Shown one piece after another: positions 7,945-12,271 of a stretch of 12,271 nt of DNA; positions within the stretch are counted from its first letter, which is position 1, and the number at the start of each line of letters is the position of its first letter. The notes beneath the pieces are model-generated. The model searched no databases and was not told the DNA's origin. It was given only the letters and a program-made list of their open reading frames with translations. The stretch lies in assembly GCA_002403175.1 (NCBI GenBank), contig DHHG01000191.1, positions 1 through 12,271 on the forward strand, read 5' to 3'. The translations under genes and the position numbers were made by a program. This stretch comes from Syntrophaceae bacterium UBA4778. GTDB taxonomy: Bacteria > Desulfobacterota > Syntrophia > Syntrophales > UBA4778.

Positions 7945-9636
7945 ATGGCGCAACCGACGAGCGTTCCGCGAAACGATTTTATCCGTGATATCATTGACGA
8001 CGACCTCAAGACCAATAAACACGGGGGGCGCGTCGCCACCCGTTTTCCGCCGGAGCCGAACGGCTATATCCATATCGGGCATGCAAAGTCTGTGTGCCTC
8101 AATTTCGGTATCGCCGAACAGTACCAGGGGACTTGCAACCTCCGGCTGGACGATACGGATCCGGCAGGCGAGTCGATGGAATTCGTGGAGTCGATCATTC
8201 CCGATGTTCGCTGGCTCGGATTTGACTGGCAAGAGCGCCTCTTTTATGCTTCCGATTATTTCGAAAGGATCTATCAATTTGCAGTCGAACTCATCCGCAC
8301 GGGCTACGCCTATGTCTGTGATCTGAACGCCGACGAGGTGCGGGAACGGCGAGGAAACTTTACGGAGCCAGGTCAGGAGAGCCCCTATCGAAACCGCTCT
8401 GTCGAGGAAAACATAGATCTGTTCACACGGATGCGGGCCGGGGAGTTCGAAGACGGCACGCGCACCCTGCGGGCCAAGATCGACATGGCCTCTCCGAATA
8501 TCGTCATGCGCGATCCAGTCATCTACCGGATCAAGCGGGAACCCCATTATCGAACCGGATCAGACTGGGTGATCTATCCCATGTACGACTTCGCACATTG
8601 CCTTTCGGATGCCCTGGAGGGAATCACGCACTCCATCTGCACCCTGGAGTTCGAAAACAACCGCCCCCTGTACGACTGGTTCGTGGAACGCCTGATCACC
8701 GGCATCCGCCCCAACCAGATCGAGTTCGCCCGTCTCAATCTGAGCTATACAGTTCTCAGCAAACGGCGGCTTATCGAGCTGGTCACAAAGGGATACGTGA
8801 ACGGCTGGGATGATCCGCGGATGCCCACCGTAACGGGCATGCGGCGGCGGGGCTACACCCCCGAGGCCATCCGCAAGTTCTGCGCGGAAATCGGTGTTGC
8901 CAAAAACGACAACCTGATCGATGTTGCCCTGCTCGAGCATTGCGTCCGCGAGGACCTCAATGAAAAGGCACCCCGAGCAATGGGCGTCCTGAAACCCCTG
9001 CGCGTCGTCATCGATAATTACCCGGAAGGACAGGTTGAGCAGTTTGAATTCGCCAACCATCCGAAACAACCCGAGATGGGAACGCGACAGGTTCCGTTCT
9101 CGCGGGTCCTCTATATCGAGCACGACGACTTCATGGAAGATCCCCCGAAGAAATATCACCGCCTCGGACCGGGACGGGAGGTGCGCCTGCGCAATGCCTA
9201 CGTGATCAAATACGAGAGCATGTTAAAGGACGACACAACCGGCGAAGTGATCGAGTTGCACTGCACCTATGACCCGCAGACCCGCGACGCCGAGCCGGCG
9301 GATGGACGCAAGATACAGGGTGTCATTCACTGGGTTTCGGCCGAGCATTGCGTGCCCGTTGAGGCACGACTTTACGATCGGCTGTTCAGCATTCAGGACC
9401 CCGGGAAAGAGGAGGAGTTTCTGCCATTTCTGAATCCGGATTCGCTGGAGATCCTGACGAATTGCTATGCGGAGCCGAGCCTGAAAGATGCCAAACCGGG
9501 GAGCCAGTATCAGTTTGAAAGGCTGGGGTATTTTTGCGTGGATGCGAAGGATTCTTCAGTCGACAGAGTCGTCGTCAACCGCGTCGTGCCGCTTCGGGAT
9601 TCGTGGGGAAAGATGGCTTCAGGAGAGAAGAAATAA
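7945..9636 (+). CDS. glnS: Glutaminyl-tRNA synthetase
   Basis: 563 residues, near the 554 of the E. coli enzyme. It is a class I synthetase: the HIGH motif is HIGH at 43-46 within [15 protein letters not shown], and the KMSKS equivalent is LSKRR at 271-275, both within a few residues of the E. coli positions. LRLDDTDP and [12 protein letters not shown] are further GlxRS catalytic-domain segments, and the C-terminal half is the beta-barrel anticodon-binding region of GlnRS rather than the helical cage of bacterial GluRS. It charges tRNA-Gln with glutamine in the cytosol. AAGGAG lies 9 bases before the ATG. The stop is only three bases from the 3' end of a tRNA-Gln remnant on the opposite strand, so synthetase and cognate tRNA genes were probably convergent neighbours before element insertion. 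Confidence 0.97.
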   Translation: MAQPTSVPRNDFIRDIIDDDLKTNKHGGRVATRFPPEPNGYIHIGHAKSVCLNFGIAEQYQGTCNLRLDDTDPAGESMEFVESIIPDVRWLGFDWQERLFYASDYFERIYQFAVELIRTGYAYVCDLNADEVRERRGNFTEPGQESPYRNRSVEENIDLFTRMRAGEFEDGTRTLRAKIDMASPNIVMRDPVIYRIKREPHYRTGSDWVIYPMYDFAHCLSDALEGITHSICTLEFENNRPLYDWFVERLITGIRPNQIEFARLNLSYTVLSKRRLIELVTKGYVNGWDDPRMPTVTGMRRRGYTPEAIRKFCAEIGVAKNDNLIDVALLEHCVREDLNEKAPRAMGVLKPLRVVIDNYPEGQVEQFEFANHPKQPEMGTRQVPFSRVLYIEHDDFMEDPPKKYHRLGPGREVRLRNAYVIKYESMLKDDTTGEVIELHCTYDPQTRDAEPADGRKIQGVIHWVSAEHCVPVEARLYDRLFSIQDPGKEEEFLPFLNPDSLEILTNCYAEPSLKDAKPGSQYQFERLGYFCVDAKDSSVDRVVVNRVVPLRDSWGKMASGEKK

Positions 9637-9639
9637 AAT

Positions 9640-9667
9640 TGGCTGGGGAACAAGGATTCGAACCTTG
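9640..9667 (-). other. 3' fragment of tRNA-Gln, probable attachment site of the integrated element
   Basis: On the minus strand the stem CAAGG/CCTTG encloses the loop TTCGAAT, followed by acceptor strand TTCCCCA, discriminator G and CCA: an exact T arm plus acceptor end. The missing 5' strand would read TGGGGAA. A72 (hence U1) and G73 are typical of tRNA-Gln, and glnS is adjacent. No D arm, anticodon stem or 5' acceptor strand exists upstream; the sequence runs into the integrase stop codon within 30 bases. It is not a functional tRNA gene. Integration into tRNA 3' ends leaves just such a duplicate at one end and rebuilds the whole tRNA at the other. The core may extend a few bases past 9667. 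Confidence 0.85.
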
Positions 9668-9696
9668 ATATTTACCCATAACAGACTGAAATCATT

Positions 9697-10854
9697 CTAG
9701 CGTTTTCCTTCAATCGGCACCTTATCGGCACGGATAGGAATTACATTATCCCTGTCAACGATAGTTTTTAAATCATTCATGGCGTTGTGAACATACTTCT
9801 GAGAGGTGCGAATGTCTCCGTGACGAGCAAGGTCTTTCACTTGGAAGGCATTAGCGTTCTTCGCCCAGTCTGATATTGTTGAATGCCGTGTCGCTTCGTA
9901 CATCGTCAATCCATCCTGGCCGTATTTAAGCCATAGGCGATTCAGCGTTCCTCGTTTGTATCCCTTTCCTGTCATAGGGTTAATAAAGAGGAAGTCTGCC
10001 CCGAAACGTCCTTCAGAGTGCCTCTTAGCTATCTCCAAAGCCAACCTAGACAACGGTATCCACTTCCGGTTTTTCCCCTTTGTGCGCTCAACGATCTTTG
10101 ATGCTGAATAGGTACGCTGGATTAAAGCCCTCGCTTGTGCAAAGTCAATATCACTGATCTTTAATGAACAACCTTCTGATTGCCTTAATGCGGTTTCCCT
10201 GAGAAATAAGAAGATATCCCTGTGTTCCTCTGGAAAATCTGACAAGATCCTAATCTGTTCCTCATAGGGGATAGCTCGCTTCTTTTCTCCTGTTGTTATT
10301 TCTATTTTGGGGAAGATTGGGATTCTGCATCGTTCCCATTCATTTAGCCAGCGGAAGAATGTCTTGAGACAGTCCATTAGGGTTTTTGTGTACTTCTCGG
10401 AAACTTTCCATCCGTTCATTGTCTCAGTTAAACAGGAAAGCTCAACCTCTCTAACATCCTTCTCATATAAGTTGCCGTAGTAATTTTTAAAGTAGCCCTT
10501 GTAGAGCGCAAGGGTAGCATAGGAGAATCGTCCTTTCTCAGCCTCTTTAGTTTTCTCTTTAATCCATGTTGAGAATTTATTCTTGAACTTATTTTCCTGG
10601 ATGGCTGGTTGTAGCCAGTCATTGACGTTAAAAATCCTGTCTTTGATTTCTTTGTTTATTTGAGTAAGAGCCTGGAAGGCCATTGAGAAAGAAAGGGCCG
10701 TACCGTTTTTATCGTGATAAATCCGGTATCGTTTCCCTTTGAATGAAAGGCGTATCAGGCACGCATCATATCCGCATTTTGGACAGACCCGTTCCTTCCT
10801 GGTAGATCCGCACCGTTGACAGCTTATGGAACCTCTGGAAATAAGCTCCGCCAT
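9697..10854 (-). CDS. int: Tyrosine-recombinase integrase with N-terminal zinc ribbon
   Basis: 385 residues from the ATG at 10854. The N-terminus has C12-x2-C15 and C24-x2-C27, a zinc-ribbon pattern, before a beta-rich arm-binding region; a core-binding SAM-like domain spans about 90-185. Catalytic residues: R224 in ALRQSEG, Lys in TKGKNRKW (259-264), R323 in YEATRHS, H345 in ARHGD and the nucleophile Y354 in QKYVH. The usual His of the H-x-x-R box is Glu (E320); I recall YEGTRHS-type integrases with this change. The frame extends to a TTG at 10953 with GGAG before it, but a strong promoter (10886-10914) would start transcription inside that extension, favouring 10854. It should catalyse insertion at, and with a partner excision from, the tRNA-Gln end beside its stop codon. 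Confidence 0.93.
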   Translation of the reverse strand: MAELISRGSISCQRCGSTRKERVCPKCGYDACLIRLSFKGKRYRIYHDKNGTALSFSMAFQALTQINKEIKDRIFNVNDWLQPAIQENKFKNKFSTWIKEKTKEAEKGRFSYATLALYKGYFKNYYGNLYEKDVREVELSCLTETMNGWKVSEKYTKTLMDCLKTFFRWLNEWERCRIPIFPKIEITTGEKKRAIPYEEQIRILSDFPEEHRDIFLFLRETALRQSEGCSLKISDIDFAQARALIQRTYSASKIVERTKGKNRKWIPLSRLALEIAKRHSEGRFGADFLFINPMTGKGYKRGTLNRLWLKYGQDGLTMYEATRHSTISDWAKNANAFQVKDLARHGDIRTSQKYVHNAMNDLKTIVDRDNVIPIRADKVPIEGKR

Positions 10855-11211
10855 AATATCCGCCGATAATCCTTTGTTTGGCGTTTTTATATTATACGGG
10901 ATAGTAGCTGTCAATGAATCATGCTGAATATTATGTGCCTGATAACCGTTCAATCTATCTCCGACCAGCTAAAAGATATAGAAATGTGAAGGATGTATTC
11001 AACATCCCTGGTATCAGCCCTTTGGGCTCAATCTGTTAAATGATTTTTTATATGGGGTAGGTTCTAATTATCGTAAAAATATCATGAGAATCCAGTTCGG
11101 CCAATCTCGGTTTAAAATATATTTACGCTAGAATATCTCAAACCCTCGAAAATCGTCCTAAAAAATGTAATAAAATCAATATGAATTTGCGCCATTTATA
11201 CTCAATGTGTA
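10855..11211. other. AT-rich spacer between the integrase and the small HTH gene
   Basis: About 360 bases holding the integrase promoter and otherwise no gene that I can support. A 5-bp hairpin (AGCCC-TTT-GGGCT near 11015-11030) lacks a T run on the minus strand. The region is where an integrase regulator or arm-type sites could bind, but I see no convincing direct or inverted repeat set. Confidence 0.5.
10886..10914 (-). promoter_or_regulatory. Sigma70-type promoter of the integrase gene
   Basis: On the minus strand a perfect TTGACA (10914-10909) is 17 bases from TATAAA (10891-10886). An overlapping TATAAT (10896-10891) is only 12 bases from the -35 box and so less likely to be used. Transcription would start near 10880, about 25 bases before the ATG at 10854. 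Confidence 0.7.
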
Positions 11212-11511
11212 CTACGCTTCACCGTGGCGCACTTGCCCGTATTTCTCTATAATCTTAGCAGGTATTATTTCCGAATTAATCCAGCGTCTTAATGTGCTTT
11301 CAGCTTCGCCAATCTCTCGCGCCGTTCTTCGAATTCCATGCTTCCGTGCTGCCTTTATAAAATCTTTAACGGCTTCTTCATTTGCCTTATGTTTCCGTTC
11401 ATCTGCAACTAAATTAACCTGAACACAATTCCCGCAAGTGATCGTATCCGTACATTCACAAATAAGCGGGCCATTTGCATCCTGCACTAAATGGGCTACA
11501 TACTTTCTCAT
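11212..11511 (-). CDS. Small helix-turn-helix protein with Cys cluster
   Basis: 99 residues, ATG at 11511 with AGGAG 4 bases before it. The N-terminal part has C18-x-C20-x5-C26-x2-C29, a possible metal site. The C-terminal part from about residue 55 reads as a DNA-binding helix-turn-helix: ARKHGIRRTAREIGEAESTL followed by RRWINSE, in which a 'R..AR.IG...STLRRW' pattern resembles phage Cro-like or transposase-type HTH segments. I do not recognise a named family. Position between the terminase-like gene and integrase, on the same strand, suggests a regulator of the element or an excision partner for the integrase. It has no visible promoter of its own and is separated by 190 bases from the gene upstream. 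Confidence 0.72.
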   Translation of the reverse strand: MRKYVAHLVQDANGPLICECTDTITCGNCVQVNLVADERKHKANEEAVKDFIKAARKHGIRRTAREIGEAESTLRRWINSEIIPAKIIEKYGQVRHGEA

Positions 11512-11539
11512 AATGCTCCTGTAAGTTTTACTATTAAGT

Positions 11540-11689
11540 TCATGCTGTCCTGTTCTGGTGGCCTTGGTTGACCACGTAGTTCAGGATCGAGTCTTGTCCT
11601 CTGATCGGTTGGTTTGGTCTGAGAGACACCCCTGGGGGGGTGACGGAAAACGTAATGTTCACACTATTTCCATCACGCCATACGAACAC
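11540..11689 (-). other. Doubtful 49-codon frame in the gap before the HTH gene
   Basis: A GTG-started frame of 49 codons (including NITFSVTPPGVSLRPNQ) fills most of the gap between the terminase-like stop and the HTH gene. It has no Shine-Dalgarno and no recognisable domain. It contains a run of seven C on this strand, and CACCCC/GGGGTG around that run forms a 6-bp hairpin with no T tract, so it is not a convincing terminator. Confidence 0.15.
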
Positions 11690-11702
11690 AATTTGAAGTG
11701 GT

Positions 11703-12271
11703 TTACACCTGAGTTTCGGTCGGGTTCACTTCCGTATCATATACTGGCAAGGCTTCTTCTGATGCTATTTCAGATTCCAGTTCTTTTATTCTGGATTGTA
11801 TATTCGGAAGTTTATCCACAAGAGCAATTAGAATATTTACGTCAATATCCGTATTCACATTTTCGGGGACATATTCGCCCGTCATCTTGTTTGCCATATC
11901 AAGCCCTTTTGCTACTGCGTTCAGGTCGGTAGGTGCCATTATAAGTCTTTTAAGCTGCTGTACTCGCGTTCTTCTATCAATTCCTTCCTGTGCCATTAGA
12001 TCGGCTATGGCTGTCCTCATTTCAGGTTCCTTCATGAGCTTGCAACCAAGAGCCTTGGCACTATCGGAACTTGTTACGTCGAAGGCTTGCTTTGCTGCTT
12101 CCACATTGTTCAGCCCGGATGCTTTGGCAATTGCAAATGCTTTCTGTTTCTCGGTTAGATTGTCCAGGGATTCAGGAAGCTGCATGTTTTTTAAATAGGT
12201 CAGTCTTTGGCCTATGTACTGTTTTGATACCCCCATTGCCCTTGCTATATGATGTAGGTTGAAAAAAATGG
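11703..12271 (-). CDS. Terminase-small-subunit-like HTH protein (5' end outside window)
   Basis: 189 codons are visible. An internal ATG at 12236 would give 177 residues, but the frame stays open to the right edge and the extra residues NLHHIARA join MGVSKQYIGQRL to make one intact helix-turn-helix, so the true start is probably outside the window. After the HTH, LTEKQKAFAIAKASGLNNVE and AAKQAFDVT...AKALGCKLMKEPEMRTAIADLM follow the pattern of phage terminase small subunits (Terminase_2 type), which recognise packaging sites on viral DNA. The C-terminal 60 residues form an acidic, coiled-coil-like tail. No large-subunit gene follows downstream, where it usually sits in tailed phages. A related phage or satellite DNA-binding protein is the main alternative. 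Confidence 0.72.
   Translation of the reverse strand, partial: IFFNLHHIARAMGVSKQYIGQRLTYLKNMQLPESLDNLTEKQKAFAIAKASGLNNVEAAKQAFDVTSSDSAKALGCKLMKEPEMRTAIADLMAQEGIDRRTRVQQLKRLIMAPTDLNAVAKGLDMANKMTGEYVPENVNTDIDVNILIALVDKLPNIQSRIKELESEIASEEALPVYDTEVNPTETQV

Larger units (their letters stand above)
9640..12271. mobile_element. Left end of an integrated prophage-like or satellite-like element
   Basis: Bounded on the left by the tRNA-Gln 3' remnant and open on the right. It carries a tyrosine integrase next to the attachment site, a small helix-turn-helix protein and a terminase-small-subunit-like gene, all on the minus strand. Base composition is visibly more AT-rich than the flanking chromosome, and spacer regions are longer. 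No large terminase, portal or capsid gene is present in the visible 2.6 kb, so prophage, satellite and decayed remnant cannot be told apart here. Confidence 0.75.

Noticed and set aside
7939..9159. Long minus-strand frames opposite glnS
   Set aside because: The plus strand encodes an unmistakable full-length GlnRS; the antisense frames show no protein family features.
9640..9700. Reading the tRNA remnant as tRNA-Asn because CTGTTAT upstream resembles a GTT anticodon loop
   Set aside because: The flanking bases do not form an anticodon stem, no D arm or 5' acceptor exists, and the A72/G73 acceptor end fits tRNA-Gln.
9690..11140. ACGCTAGAAT inverted copies near 9685 and 11128 as integrase arm sites
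   Set aside because: A single pair of 10-base matches is expected by chance in 12 kb, and no third copy was noticed.
11558..11932. 124-codon plus-strand frame opposite the terminase-like gene
   Set aside because: No domain or ribosome site, and it lies antisense to a better supported gene.

Overview
The window looks like the chromosome of a Gram-negative bacterium that uses Shine-Dalgarno sites and sigma70-type promoters (perfect TTGACA boxes upstream of tRNA-Pro and of the integrase). Gene content and protein style suggest a Deltaproteobacterium/Desulfobacterota, perhaps Syntrophus- or Smithella-like. That placement is inferred from remembered protein style, not from a search.

Region 1 (1-6073, all minus strand) is a tight operon read right to left: a SpoIID/LytB-domain protein, an AmpG-like MFS transporter, a MurU-like nucleotidyltransferase, an AmgK-like sugar kinase, a two-domain family 2 glycosyltransferase, and a DUF4922-like protein cut by the left edge. 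Junctions are gaps of a few bases or small overlaps. AmpG, AmgK and MurU are the known parts of the cell-wall recycling shortcut: import of muropeptide sugar, 1-phosphorylation of MurNAc, then formation of UDP-MurNAc. SpoIID-family enzymes cut peptidoglycan glycan. The glycosyltransferase and the DUF4922-like protein have no assigned role in that pathway and are the most interesting part of this block.

Region 2 (6282-9636) is ordinary chromosome: tRNA-Pro(GGG) with a clear promoter and terminator, a gene-poor stretch of about 450 bases, a flavodoxin-family protein, an apparently solitary VapC-like PIN-domain protein, and glnS (glutaminyl-tRNA synthetase).

Region 3 (9640-12271) is the left end of an integrated element. 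Three bases after the glnS stop lies the 3' end of a tRNA gene on the minus strand (T arm, acceptor strand, CCA). A72/G73 and the TGGGGAA complement point to tRNA-Gln. It has no 5' half and runs straight into the end of a tyrosine integrase, so it is best read as an attachment-site remnant. Beyond it are the integrase, a small Cys-containing helix-turn-helix protein and a terminase-small-subunit-like gene open at the right edge, all on the minus strand in visibly more AT-rich DNA. The rest of the element, and presumably the rebuilt tRNA-Gln, lie to the right of the window. No CRISPR array, rRNA or insertion sequence was seen.
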